Shown piece after piece: positions 1 through 8,170 of a stretch of DNA of 64,000 bases. The notes beneath the pieces are model-generated. The model saw nothing but the letters and a program-made list of their open reading frames with translations, did not search any database and had not been told where the DNA came from. The DNA is taken from the NCBI RefSeq assembly GCF_021391395.1, contig NZ_CP090059.1, positions 843,501 to 907,500 of the forward strand. Direction: 5' to 3'. A program made the translations under genes and the position numbers. The stretch comes from Sphingomonas cannabina. Its GTDB lineage: Bacteria; Pseudomonadota; Alphaproteobacteria; Sphingomonadales; Sphingomonadaceae. How positions within the stretch are numbered: position 1 is the stretch's first letter; each line of letters opens with the position of its first letter.

Positions 1-543
1 CACGGCGGCGGCATCTCCGAGCGCGACGCGGTGGCGGACCGGGTGACGATCATCGAGGGCACGCTGGGCAAGGCGTTCGGCGTGATGGGGGGCTATATCG
101 CCGCCGACCAGACGATCGTCGACGTGATCCGCAGCTACGCGCCGGGGTTCATCTTCACCACCTCGCTGTCGCCGGTGCTGGTCGCCGGCGCGCTGGCGAG
201 CGTGCGGCACCTCAAGGAGTCGAGCGTCGAGCGCGAAGGGCAGCAGGCGGCCGCCGCGGAGCTGAAGGCGATGATGGCCGAGGTGGGGCTGCCCGTGATG
301 AACTCGGTCACGCACATCGTGCCGCTGATGGTCGGCGATCCGGTCAAGGCCAAGCGGATCAGCGACATTCTGCTCGCCGAGTATGGGGTGTACGTCCAGC
401 CGATCAACTATCCGACCGTGCCGCGGGGGACGGAGCGGCTGCGCTTCACTCCTGGTCCGACGCACGACACGGCGATGATGCGCGAGCTGGTCGATGCGCT
501 GGTGGAGATCTGGGGACGGCTGGAGTTGCGGCTGGCGGCTTAG
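1..543 (+). CDS. hemA: 5-aminolevulinate synthase, C-terminal part (5' end outside window)
   Basis: This pyridoxal-phosphate enzyme condenses glycine with succinyl-CoA to give 5-aminolevulinate, the first step of haem synthesis by the C4 route used in alphaproteobacteria. The reading frame is open from base 1, and the visible part carries the signature [14 protein letters not shown], whose lysine forms the Schiff base with the cofactor. The C-terminal fold-type I region follows ([16 protein letters not shown], then RLRFTPGP), typical of the alpha-oxoamine synthase family. About 181 residues are present, roughly the last 45 percent of a usual 400-residue enzyme. It ends in TAG and is followed by a long inverted repeat. 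Confidence 0.95.
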   Translation, partial: HGGGISERDAVADRVTIIEGTLGKAFGVMGGYIAADQTIVDVIRSYAPGFIFTTSLSPVLVAGALASVRHLKESSVEREGQQAAAAELKAMMAEVGLPVMNSVTHIVPLMVGDPVKAKRISDILLAEYGVYVQPINYPTVPRGTERLRFTPGPTHDTAMMRELVDALVEIWGRLELRLAA

Positions 544-553
544 GCTCTTTCCG

Positions 554-691
554 ATCCTCCCCCGCCAGGGGGAGGTGGCACGCGAAGCGTGACGGAGGGG
601 GCGGAAGCACGCCGATAGTTTGTCGCCGACCTCCCCCTCCGTCAGTCCCCGCCTTCGCGGGGACTGACACCTCCCCCTGGCGGGGGAGGAT
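554..691. repeat. extragenic palindrome with 24-bp arms
   Basis: The arms at 554-577 and 668-691 are exact reverse complements over 24 bases (core CCTCCCCCGCCAGGGGGAGG), and each arm is itself nearly palindromic. The inner part adds a second, imperfect pair around the words GACGGAGG and CCTCCGTC. The element fills the gap between the convergent ends of hemA and the beta-lactamase gene. It may help end transcription from both sides, although no T-run follows the stem. Confidence 0.85.
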
Positions 692-699
692 TAGGGATT

Positions 700-1608
700 T
701 CAGGCGGCGATCGCGCTTTCACTCACTGCCGAAGCGATCGCCCGCGCTACCGCGGCGTGGGTGGCCGCGAGGGCGTCGGAACTCGCCGTGCTGCCGCTGA
801 GATAGGACGTCACCAGGATCGGCGGCCGCCCGTTCGGCAACAGCAGGCCGATGTCGTTGTTGCTGCCGCGCTGGCCGGTGCCGGTCTTGTCGGCGACGCG
901 CCAGCCGCGCGGGACGCCGGCGCGCAGGCGCGTCGCGCCGGTGCGGCTCGCCAGCATCCAGCCCGTCAGCGTGCGGCGCGAGGCGGGCGTCAGCACGCGG
1001 CCGAGCGTCAAGGCGCGAAGCGAATGCAGCATCGCCAGCGGGCTGGTGGTGTCACGCGGGTCGCCCGAAATCGCCTCGTTGAGGATCGGTTCGTAGCGGT
1101 CGATCCTGGTCACTTCGTCGCCGAGCGCGCGCACGAAGCGCGTCAGGCCGGCCGGACCGCCGATCACCGGCAGCAGCAGGTTGGCAGCGGCATTGTCGCT
1201 GGTGGTCATCGTCGCGTGGCAGAGCTCGGCGAGCGTCATCGCGCGGCCGACGTTCCGCTCGGTCACCGGCGAGTTGCCGAGGATGTCGGCGCGCCGCACC
1301 GTCAGCGTCCGGCTCATCTTGAGCCGCCCGGAGTCGGCCGCGTGGAGTACCGCGCCGCTCAAAAGAAATTTGAAGGTGCTGCACAGCGCGAAACGCTCGT
1401 CACCGCGATGGGCGAAACGGCGGCCGCTGTGGGTGTCGAGCACCGCCAGGCCCAGCCGGCCACCGGTCCGGCGCTCGATTCCGCGGATCGTTTCGGCGAA
1501 GGATCGTCCGCCGAAATCGGCGGTCTTCTGGGCTTGTCCCAATCGAACGTCGATCAGTGTGATCGCCGCAAGCCCGCTCATTCCCAACAGCATCTCCCGC
1601 CGGTCCAT
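700..1608 (-). CDS. class A beta-lactamase, exported
   Basis: This is a serine beta-lactamase that hydrolyses beta-lactam antibiotics in the periplasm. All class A motifs are present: STFK with nucleophile Ser77, SDN at 137-139, EPILN at 173-177 holding the general-base Glu, and KTG at 241-243. The N-terminus MDRREMLLG followed by a hydrophobic stretch resembles a twin-arginine signal. The ATG at 1608 was preferred over an upstream in-frame codon because it places this signal at the very N-terminus. A Cys precedes the active Ser, but the usual partner just after KTG is not Cys, so the disulfide of KPC/SME-type carbapenemases is not supported. It is divergent from an AmpR-like regulator, which suggests inducible expression. 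Length (302 aa) is normal; substrate range cannot be told. Confidence 0.95.
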   Translation of the reverse strand: MDRREMLLGMSGLAAITLIDVRLGQAQKTADFGGRSFAETIRGIERRTGGRLGLAVLDTHSGRRFAHRGDERFALCSTFKFLLSGAVLHAADSGRLKMSRTLTVRRADILGNSPVTERNVGRAMTLAELCHATMTTSDNAAANLLLPVIGGPAGLTRFVRALGDEVTRIDRYEPILNEAISGDPRDTTSPLAMLHSLRALTLGRVLTPASRRTLTGWMLASRTGATRLRAGVPRGWRVADKTGTGQRGSNNDIGLLLPNGRPPILVTSYLSGSTASSDALAATHAAVARAIASAVSESAIAA

Positions 1609-1621
1609 CGTCCTCGTCTCC

Positions 1622-1638
1622 CTTGTCGATGCGGCAAG
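1622..1638. promoter_or_regulatory. candidate LysR-type operator between bla and its regulator
   Basis: The 102-bp gap between the divergent start codons holds CTTG-N9-CAAG, an interrupted dyad that contains the T-N11-A spacing typical of LysR-type binding sites. It lies only 14 bp before the beta-lactamase start codon. That is close for a classical activator site, so the role is uncertain. It was found by eye and would be a natural AmpR-type target. Confidence 0.4.
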
Positions 1639-1710
1639 GATGTCGGCTGGCCGGCGGGCGCACAAACGATCATAACTCGGCCCAGCCACTCGAAAAATTG
1701 GGGTCTGTGA

Positions 1711-2586
1711 ATGGATCGCTCCCAGCTGCCGCTCAATGCTCTACGCGCCTTCGAGGCGGCGGCGCGGCATTTGAGCCTCACCCGCGCCGGGCTGGAACTG
1801 TGCGTCAGCCAGGCGGCGGTCAGCCATCAGGTCAACCGGCTGGAGGACGTGCTGGGCGTGCAGCTCTTCCACCGCCTGCCGCGCGGGCTCGCGCTCACCG
1901 ACGAGGGGGCGGCGCTGGTGCCGGTGCTGGCCGAGAGCTTCGACCGTATCTCGGCGCTGCTCGACCGCTATGCCGGCGGGCGGCTGCGTGAGGTGCTGAC
2001 GGTGGGGGTGGTCGGCACCTTCGCGACCGGCTGGCTGCTGCCGCGCCTCGCCGAGTTCAACGCCGCGCACCCCTTCGTCGACCTGCGCATCCGCACCAAC
2101 AACAATCGCGTCGACCTGGCGGGGGAGGGGCTCGATTACGCGATCCGCTTCGGCGACGGCGCCTGGCACGGGGTCGAGGCCGATCCGCTGATGGCGGCGC
2201 CGCTGACGCCACTCTGCGCGCCGGCGATGGCGGAGCGAATCGCGCGAGTGGAGGATCTCGCGGGCGAGGTGCTGCTGCGCTCCTACCGGCCCGACGAGTG
2301 GTCGCGCTGGTTCGACGCGGCCGGCGTGCCCTGTCCCACGCTGCACGGGCCGGTGTTCGATTCGTCGGTGACGACCGCCGCCGCGGCGATGGCGGGGAGT
2401 GGCATCGCGCTGCTGCCGGCGGCGATGTTCGCACCGGCGCTCGATCGCGGCGACCTGGTGCGGCCGTTCGCGCTGGAGGTGGAGACCGGCCGCTATTGGC
2501 TGACGCGGCTCAAGACCCGCGCTCCCGATGCGGCGATGCACGCGTTCCGCGACTGGCTGCTCATGTCGGTTAATCCGACGGGCTGA
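1711..2586 (+). CDS. LysR-family regulator, AmpR/GcvA type
   Basis: This is a DNA-binding regulator of 291 residues. Its N-terminal winged helix-turn-helix (about residues 6-66: PLNALRAFEAAARHLSLTRA, then QAAVSHQVNRLE) closely follows the AmpR/GcvA pattern, and the rest is a LysR substrate-binding domain. In known systems AmpR senses cell-wall turnover products and controls a divergent beta-lactamase gene. The same head-to-head arrangement here makes control of the neighbouring class A enzyme very likely. The ATG at 1711 is the natural start, since MDRSQLPLNALRAF matches the family's N-terminus. Effector identity is inferred, not shown. Confidence 0.9.
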   Translation: MDRSQLPLNALRAFEAAARHLSLTRAGLELCVSQAAVSHQVNRLEDVLGVQLFHRLPRGLALTDEGAALVPVLAESFDRISALLDRYAGGRLREVLTVGVVGTFATGWLLPRLAEFNAAHPFVDLRIRTNNNRVDLAGEGLDYAIRFGDGAWHGVEADPLMAAPLTPLCAPAMAERIARVEDLAGEVLLRSYRPDEWSRWFDAAGVPCPTLHGPVFDSSVTTAAAAMAGSGIALLPAAMFAPALDRGDLVRPFALEVETGRYWLTRLKTRAPDAAMHAFRDWLLMSVNPTG

Positions 2587-2652
2587 GTCGCCCGCGGCGT
2601 CTGTTTTCGCGAAAATACGGATCATCGGTGCCACCGGAACGGCGAGCCGAAA

Positions 2653-2681
2653 TTGCGACGTCATGACGTAGAATTTATGCT
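2653..2681 (+). promoter_or_regulatory. candidate sigma-70 promoter for galU
   Basis: TTGCGA at 2653-2658 and TATGCT at 2676-2681 are separated by 17 bp and lie 28 bp before the galU start codon, with a GGGAGG ribosome site between. Spacing and position fit a housekeeping promoter. The hexamers are imperfect and no transcript evidence is available. Confidence 0.5.
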
Positions 2682-2708
2682 GCATCGCAGCGACGGGAGG
2701 TATCCGTT

Positions 2709-3605
2709 ATGAGTGCAAAACCGGTTCGTAAGGCTGTGTTCCCCGTGGGTGGCCTCGGCACCCGCTTCCTTCCAGCAACCAAGGCTATCCCCAAGGAAAT
2801 GCTGCCGATCGTCGATCGGCCGCTGATCCAATATGCCGTCGACGAAGCGATCGAGGCGGGGATCGAGCAGATGATCTTCGTCACCGGCCGCGGCAAGGCG
2901 GCGATCGAGGATCACTTCGACATCGCCTTCGAGCTCGAGACGACGATGAGCGGGCGCGGCAAGTCGCTCGACATCCTGGGGCCGACGCGCCTCCGGCCGG
3001 GCGCGGTCACCTATGTCCGCCAGCAGGAGCCGTTGGGGCTCGGCCATGCGGTGTGGTGCGCGCGCGACGTGGTGGGCGACGAGCCGTTCGCCGTCCTCCT
3101 CGCCGACGATTTCATGGTCGGCAAACCGGGCTGCCTCAAGCAGATGATCGACGCCTACAACCGCGTCGGCGGCAACGTGATCTGCGCCGAGGTGGTCCCT
3201 GACGAGCATACGCACCGCTACGGCATCATCACGCCGGGCGCGGCCGACGGTCCGCTGACCGAGGTGAAGGGGCTGGTCGAGAAGCCGGCTCCGGGCACGG
3301 CGCCGTCGAACCTGTCGGTGATCGGCCGCTACATCCTCCAGCCCGAGGTGATGGGGATCCTCTCCGGCCAGGAGAAGGGCGCGGGCGGCGAGATCCAGCT
3401 CACCGACGCGATGGCGCGGATGATCGGCGACCAGCCGTTCCATGGCCTGACCTTCGCCGGCACGCGGTATGACTGTGGGGACAAGGTCGGCTTTCTCCAC
3501 GCCAACATGGCGATGGCGCTGTCGCGCGACGAGATGGCGGACGATGTCGAGCTGATCATGAACGAATTGCTCGAAGCACGGGTCGAGCCGCGTCGCGCGG
3601 CATAA
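2709..3605 (+). CDS. galU: UTP-glucose-1-phosphate uridylyltransferase
   Basis: This cytoplasmic enzyme makes UDP-glucose from UTP and glucose-1-phosphate. The nucleotidyltransferase signature GGLGTRFLPATKAIPKEMLP is near the N-terminus, followed by the GalU pattern with FVTGRGKAAIEDHFD and VEKPAPGTAPSNL. Length (298 aa) is normal. A strong GGGAGG site precedes the ATG at 2709. It is followed 29 bp later by ugd, and the two probably form an operon supplying UDP-glucose and UDP-glucuronate to the polysaccharide locus downstream. Confidence 0.97.
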   Translation: MSAKPVRKAVFPVGGLGTRFLPATKAIPKEMLPIVDRPLIQYAVDEAIEAGIEQMIFVTGRGKAAIEDHFDIAFELETTMSGRGKSLDILGPTRLRPGAVTYVRQQEPLGLGHAVWCARDVVGDEPFAVLLADDFMVGKPGCLKQMIDAYNRVGGNVICAEVVPDEHTHRYGIITPGAADGPLTEVKGLVEKPAPGTAPSNLSVIGRYILQPEVMGILSGQEKGAGGEIQLTDAMARMIGDQPFHGLTFAGTRYDCGDKVGFLHANMAMALSRDEMADDVELIMNELLEARVEPRRAA

Positions 3606-3634
3606 TTCAAACCATATATTAGAGGAGATTCACG

Positions 3635-4978
3635 ATGCGGATCGTGATGATCGGGTCGGGTTACGTCGGCCTGGTGTCGGGCGCCTGCCTGGCGGATTTC
3701 GGGCATCAGGTCGTCTGCGTCGACAAGGACGCGGGCAAGGTTGCGCGGCTCAAGGGCGGCGAGATCCCGATCTATGAGCCCGGGCTCGACGAGCTGGTCG
3801 AGCGCAACGTCGCGGCGGGGCGCCTGTCCTTCTCGACCGAACTGGCGGAGCCGGTCGAGCAGGCCGATGTCGTGTTCATCGCGGTCGGCACGCCGGCGCG
3901 GCGCGGCGACGGCCATGCCGACCTCTCCTATGTCTATGCCGCGGCCGCCGAGATGGCGCCGTCGCTCCGCGGCTTCACCGTGGTGGTGACCAAGTCGACC
4001 GTGCCGGTCGGTACCGGCGACGAGGTCGAGCGCATCCTGCGCGAGCACAACCCCGATGCCGAGGTCGCCGTCGCCTCCAACCCCGAGTTCCTGCGCGAGG
4101 GCGCGGCGATCCAGGACTTCAAGCGTCCCGACCGCATCGTCATCGGCATCGAGGACGATCGCGCGCGGCCGGTGATGGAGGAAGTCTATCGCCCGCTCTA
4201 CCTCAACCATTCGCCGATCCTGTTCACCGGCCGGCGGACGAGCGAGCTAATCAAATATGCCGCCAACGCCTTCCTCGCGATGAAGATCACCTTCATCAAC
4301 GAGGTCGCCGATTTGTGCGAGCAGGTCGGTGCCGATGTGCAGCAGGTGGCGCGCGGCATCGGTCTCGACAACCGCATCGGGTCCAAGTTCCTCCACGCCG
4401 GGCCGGGCTATGGCGGCTCGTGCTTCCCCAAGGATACGCTGGCGCTGGTCAAGACCGCCGAGGACGCCGGCACGCCGATCCGGCTGGTCGAGGCGACGGT
4501 GGCGGTCAACGACACGCGCAAGCGCGCGATGGGGCGCAAGGTGATCGCCGCCTGCGGCGGATCGGTGCGCGGGCGCAAGGTCGCGGTGCTGGGACTCACC
4601 TTCAAGCCCAATACCGACGACATGCGCGATGCGCCGAGCCTCGCGGTCATCCAGGCGCTCGAGGACGGCGGCGCGCAGGTCTGCGCCTTCGATCCCGAGG
4701 GCATGGCGGCGGCGCGGCCGCTGCTGCCGGGCACCGAGTTCGCCAACTCGCCCTATGAGGCGGCGAAGGATGCGGTGGCGCTGGTGATCGTCACCGAATG
4801 GGATGCGTTCCGCGCGCTCGACCTCCAGAAGCTGCGCGGCGTGATGGCGGGCGACGTGCTCGTCGACCTGCGCAACATCTATCGGCCGGAAGCGGTGACG
4901 GCCGCGGGCTTCACCTACACCGGCATCGGCCGGGCGGTGCAGCCGATCGCGGAGGAGCTCAGCGTGGCCGCGGAATGA
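3635..4978 (+). CDS. ugd: UDP-glucose 6-dehydrogenase
   Basis: This NAD-dependent enzyme oxidises UDP-glucose to UDP-glucuronate, a precursor of acidic exopolysaccharides. The N-terminal Rossmann motif GSGYVGLVSGACLADFG is at residues 7-23. The catalytic Cys263 lies in GYGGSCFPKDT, and a C-terminal UDP-binding domain contains GLTFKPNTDDMRDAPS. Length (447 aa) is normal. An AGAGGAG ribosome site lies 8 bp before the ATG. The gene sits directly after galU. A glucuronic-acid-containing polymer is an inference from this pairing. Confidence 0.97.
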   Translation: MRIVMIGSGYVGLVSGACLADFGHQVVCVDKDAGKVARLKGGEIPIYEPGLDELVERNVAAGRLSFSTELAEPVEQADVVFIAVGTPARRGDGHADLSYVYAAAAEMAPSLRGFTVVVTKSTVPVGTGDEVERILREHNPDAEVAVASNPEFLREGAAIQDFKRPDRIVIGIEDDRARPVMEEVYRPLYLNHSPILFTGRRTSELIKYAANAFLAMKITFINEVADLCEQVGADVQQVARGIGLDNRIGSKFLHAGPGYGGSCFPKDTLALVKTAEDAGTPIRLVEATVAVNDTRKRAMGRKVIAACGGSVRGRKVAVLGLTFKPNTDDMRDAPSLAVIQALEDGGAQVCAFDPEGMAAARPLLPGTEFANSPYEAAKDAVALVIVTEWDAFRALDLQKLRGVMAGDVLVDLRNIYRPEAVTAAGFTYTGIGRAVQPIAEELSVAAE

Positions 4979-4999
4979 CCGCGGCCATTGCTATTATAT

Positions 5000-5024
5000 C
5001 GTTACGCAGATGATAGCCGTAACG
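5000..5024. repeat. short inverted repeat downstream of ugd
   Basis: CGTTACG and CGTAACG form a 7-bp stem around an 11-base loop, starting 22 bp after the ugd stop. There is no following T-run, so it is not a standard intrinsic terminator. AT-rich DNA with a repeated ATTGTAAAAT unit follows at about 5042-5063, which may belong to the promoter of the next gene. Confidence 0.35.
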
Positions 5025-5130
5025 AAACAACTCATCGCAAAATTGTAAAATATTGTAAAATATTAACCAGTAAGCGGTTACATCCCTCGCGGGCGGACTC
5101 GACCGATCCGCCAGCAGCGGGGGATTTAAC

Positions 5131-6540
5131 ATGCGAAGCTACGTCCTGTGCTCGCTTGCGAGCACTCTCTCTCTTTGCGCGCTCGCCGGATGTGCCGGCG
5201 ACGGCGATTCGACCACCACGACTGCGGCGGCCAAGACCGAAGGTCTGGTCGTCATCAACGAGCCGGTGACACCGGTTGCCACCACCGAGCCGACCGCCTC
5301 GGCGCCGACCGCGGCATCGACGCTGTCGGCGACGAGCGTGTCGACTACCAACGCCTTCGCGACCTTCGATTTCGCGAACGGCACCAGCCTGCCGGCCAAG
5401 GCGACCCTTTCGCTCGGATCCGCGGTATTCCGTCCGGGCGCAAGCGTGGCGAACGTGCCCGTCACGCTCGACCGGCCGACGCCCAACACGGTGATCGCGC
5501 GCGTCACCACCGTCAACGGATCGGGTACGACCAAGGCGGTCGCCGGCACCAACTATCGCACCGTCGACACCGTCGTGGTATTTCGGCCGGGCGATCCGCT
5601 GCGTCAGACCATCAGCGTGCCGATCGTGTCGGCGACCGCCGGTCAGCAATTCGCGGTGAAACTACGTGAGGCACCGTGGGGCGCGAATCAGGGTACGTCC
5701 TGGGTGAGCGTCACCGCGAGCTCGTCCGCCGTGGCGACGGCGTCTGCGACCACCGGCTTCCGCGCGCCGCGCACCTTCAAGGCGACCGGCACGCTGCAAT
5801 ATGAGATGAGCAGGGCGAAGATGTGGTGGACCGACACCGGCCATGACGATGCCTGGTCGACCCAGCTCCCGAACGGACGCGCGCAGCCGGCCAATGGCGA
5901 GACCGGCCTGTACCTCGATGGGTGGGTCTATCGGGACAAGGACATCGAGGCGCCGCTGCGCTACACCTGGAACGGCCTGGTGATGCACACGCAGAAGCTG
6001 AAGTCGCCGATCAGCTACAACGGCAAGAGCTACTATTACGGCTCGGTGGTGCTGAGCGGCCACAACACGCCGTCGACCCAGATCGGCTATGGCCAATATG
6101 AGTGGGTGGCGAAGATGCCGAGCCGTCGCGGTGCCTGGCCGGCGTTCTGGTTGATCTCCACCTCGGGCTGGCCGCCCGAGATCGATGTGTTCGAAGGCTT
6201 CGGCTACGAGAGCTATTGGGATTTCGACCGCTACATCGCGTCGACGATCCACGGCGGCGCCAATGCCGTGCGGACGTTCCAGCGCGGCTCGGTGATCCAG
6301 GCGGAGGCGGCCTATGGGCTGTCCGGCTTCTCGCAGGGCTTCCACAGCTATGCGGTCGACATCCAGCCCGACTATATCACCTGGTTCGTCGACGGGGTGG
6401 AGACCTATCAGAGCGTCAACCCGTTCAAGGGTTTCCGCTGGTATCCGATCATGGACGTCGCGGTGAAGACGACCAGCGCCTACGACGACGGCTCGGGCGA
6501 CATGGTAGTCAAGGGCTTCCGCGCCTGGTCATCGTCCTGA
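5131..6540 (+). CDS. secreted lipoprotein with Calx-beta-like region and GH16 glycosidase domain
   Basis: This is a predicted endo-beta-glycanase of family GH16 anchored to the cell envelope. Residues 1-21 form a lipoprotein signal ending in LAGC. Residues about 65-190 resemble a Calx-beta strand-rich module (NYRTVDTVVVFRPGD, then ISVPI). The C-terminal 250 residues carry the GH16 catalytic motif EIDVFE, with Glu350 as nucleophile, Asp352, and Glu355 as acid/base, preceded by WPAFWLIS. GH16 enzymes near polysaccharide genes, such as ExoK and ExsH, trim the secreted polymer. The position after galU-ugd and before the export locus suggests the same here. The substrate is unknown. Confidence 0.88.
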   Translation: MRSYVLCSLASTLSLCALAGCAGDGDSTTTTAAAKTEGLVVINEPVTPVATTEPTASAPTAASTLSATSVSTTNAFATFDFANGTSLPAKATLSLGSAVFRPGASVANVPVTLDRPTPNTVIARVTTVNGSGTTKAVAGTNYRTVDTVVVFRPGDPLRQTISVPIVSATAGQQFAVKLREAPWGANQGTSWVSVTASSSAVATASATTGFRAPRTFKATGTLQYEMSRAKMWWTDTGHDDAWSTQLPNGRAQPANGETGLYLDGWVYRDKDIEAPLRYTWNGLVMHTQKLKSPISYNGKSYYYGSVVLSGHNTPSTQIGYGQYEWVAKMPSRRGAWPAFWLISTSGWPPEIDVFEGFGYESYWDFDRYIASTIHGGANAVRTFQRGSVIQAEAAYGLSGFSQGFHSYAVDIQPDYITWFVDGVETYQSVNPFKGFRWYPIMDVAVKTTSAYDDGSGDMVVKGFRAWSSS

Positions 6541-6555
6541 GCGGAAGCGGTCCGA

Positions 6556-6596
6556 CTCGCCGGCACCGTCTCGCGTCAGCGCGGGGTGCCGGCGAG
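6556..6596. terminator. hairpin between convergent genes
   Basis: CTCGCCGGCACC at 6556-6567 and its exact reverse complement at 6585-6596 give a 12-bp GC-rich stem with a 17-base loop. It lies between the GH16 gene and the end of the convergent hydrolase gene, whose last codons form one arm. No T-run is present on either strand, so it would be a pause or factor-dependent terminator rather than a textbook one. Confidence 0.5.
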
Positions 6597-8087
6597 CGGC
6601 GGCGGAAAGCCCGGCACGTCGAACCTGGGGACGGTCAGCGCCACGTCGGTCGGCAGGGCCGCGGTCGCTCCCGTCCTCAGGAAATCATAGATGGCCTGCT
6701 TCGCCGCCGGGTTTTTGCGCAGCTGGTAGAAGGTGCCGTCATGCCCGGCGCGATGCACCAGGATCGCATGGCCGTTTGGGAAATAGGGCAGCAGGCCGAG
6801 CGTGTTCTCGACCGGGGTCGAAGTGTCCCAGTCGCCATGGACGAAGACGATCGGAACCGGAGTCACGATCGGTCGCCGGACGGCGTCGCCCATGTCCGGC
6901 GTCGGCCAGTCGGTGGCCGAGGCGAAGTTCGCTTCGTAGTTCCAGCTGCCGATCAGGCCGACGGCGGGGTCGGTCCGCAGCAGATAATCGCGATCGGGCG
7001 TCGCCCCCAGGCTGCTGTCGACCAGCGGCCCGATCAGCTTCACCGGGCCGGCGCGCCGGTCGTCGATCGTCTCGCGCGCCCAGTCGTCGTAATGGCCATG
7101 GTAGAGCGACAGAATGAAGGCGGGCCAATGCGCCGCGTCGTCGGTGTGGGATAGGAGCGCGAGCTGCAGATCCTCGGCGCCGAGCACTACCGTCTGCGGC
7201 CGGCCGTGGTCGTCGTTTACGGTCGCGCGCACGGGCCCGGCGGCGAAGCGCCGGTGCAGCGCCTGGATCGCCCCCATCAGCCCGCCCTCCGGCAGCCAGG
7301 GCGCCAGGCCCGGATCGCGGTCGGCGTCGTAGGCGATCCGCTGAAGCGCGGCGAACACGTGCGACGGCATGTCAAACCCGTCGTTCAGCGGTTCGACTGA
7401 CGACAGCACGGCCCGGGCCACGCCCTCGGGGTGGAAGCGGATCACCGCCAGCGCCCATTGCGAGCCGAAGCTGCCGCCGAACAGGCTGACCTTGTCATAG
7501 CCGAGCGCGCGCCGCAGATCGTCGACGTCGGTCGCGAACGCCTCGATCGTATAGCCCGACAGGTCCTTGTCGGGATTGTGCGCGACCGCGCGCCGGGCCA
7601 GCGCCTGCATCGCCAGCGCATCGGCCCGTACGGAGGCCGGCCGGTCGAGGGGAACGGCGTCGGCCGTCTCCTCGAGCATCTCGCCGCGCCGGGTGTAGCC
7701 GCGCTGCTCGACCACCACCAGGTCGCCGACGGCGCCAAAGGTCAGCCACGAGCGCAGGCGGCTGCGCGACGCCTCGTCGGTATCGGTGAAGGCACCGAGC
7801 ACGCTCAGCCCCGGACCGCCGGGAAGCCAGAAGACCGGCGGCGCGCCGGTCGGTTGCGGCGCCCTGATGCGCGCGAAGCCGATGCCGATCCGGCGGCTCG
7901 TTGGCTTGCTGCGGTTCTCGGGCACGTAGAGGGTGCCGATCTCGTACGACAGCGTCTCGCCGGTCGGGAGCGTGACGGTATGCGGCTCGATCACGATGCG
8001 GTCGGCTGGCGCCTCCGCACGCGCCGGAGCCGCCTGGACGGCGAGCGGAACGAGTGCCCAGGCCAGCATTCGCATCATCGATTGCAT
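6576..8087 (-). CDS. exported alpha/beta hydrolase, proline iminopeptidase/TAP-like
   Basis: This is a serine hydrolase of 503 residues with an N-terminal signal peptide (hydrophobic run, then AQAAPARAEA). The oxyanion motif PGGPG is at 89-93 and the nucleophile motif GGSFGSQ has Ser206. A C-terminal Asp lies in HGDWDTSTP and a His in HRAGHDGT, giving the usual triad. The family includes prolyl aminopeptidases and tripeptidyl aminopeptidases; the true substrate is not evident. The ATG at 8087 was chosen because GGGGAG precedes it at good spacing and the signal then starts at the N-terminus. It is divergent from a MarR regulator across an 83-bp gap with a clear palindrome. Confidence 0.85.
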   Translation of the reverse strand: MQSMMRMLAWALVPLAVQAAPARAEAPADRIVIEPHTVTLPTGETLSYEIGTLYVPENRSKPTSRRIGIGFARIRAPQPTGAPPVFWLPGGPGLSVLGAFTDTDEASRSRLRSWLTFGAVGDLVVVEQRGYTRRGEMLEETADAVPLDRPASVRADALAMQALARRAVAHNPDKDLSGYTIEAFATDVDDLRRALGYDKVSLFGGSFGSQWALAVIRFHPEGVARAVLSSVEPLNDGFDMPSHVFAALQRIAYDADRDPGLAPWLPEGGLMGAIQALHRRFAAGPVRATVNDDHGRPQTVVLGAEDLQLALLSHTDDAAHWPAFILSLYHGHYDDWARETIDDRRAGPVKLIGPLVDSSLGATPDRDYLLRTDPAVGLIGSWNYEANFASATDWPTPDMGDAVRRPIVTPVPIVFVHGDWDTSTPVENTLGLLPYFPNGHAILVHRAGHDGTFYQLRKNPAAKQAIYDFLRTGATAALPTDVALTVPRFDVPGFPPPLAGTPR

Positions 8088-8133
8088 GGACGCTCCCCGA
8101 AACAGCTTGCGTAGGGGAAGCTTCCGGAGATAC

Positions 8134-8164
8134 ATCTTCATGTCAAGATACTTTATATGAAGAT
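8134..8164. promoter_or_regulatory. candidate MarR operator
   Basis: ATCTTCAT at 8134-8141 and ATGAAGAT at 8157-8164 are exact reverse complements around a 15-bp AT-rich spacer. A TTGACA hexamer pointing at the hydrolase gene is read on the minus strand inside the element. A second short palindrome, GGAAGCTTCC, is at 8116-8125. The element lies in the divergent gap just before the MarR start codon, where an autoregulatory site is expected. Confidence 0.55.
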
Positions 8165-8170
8165 TACGTC

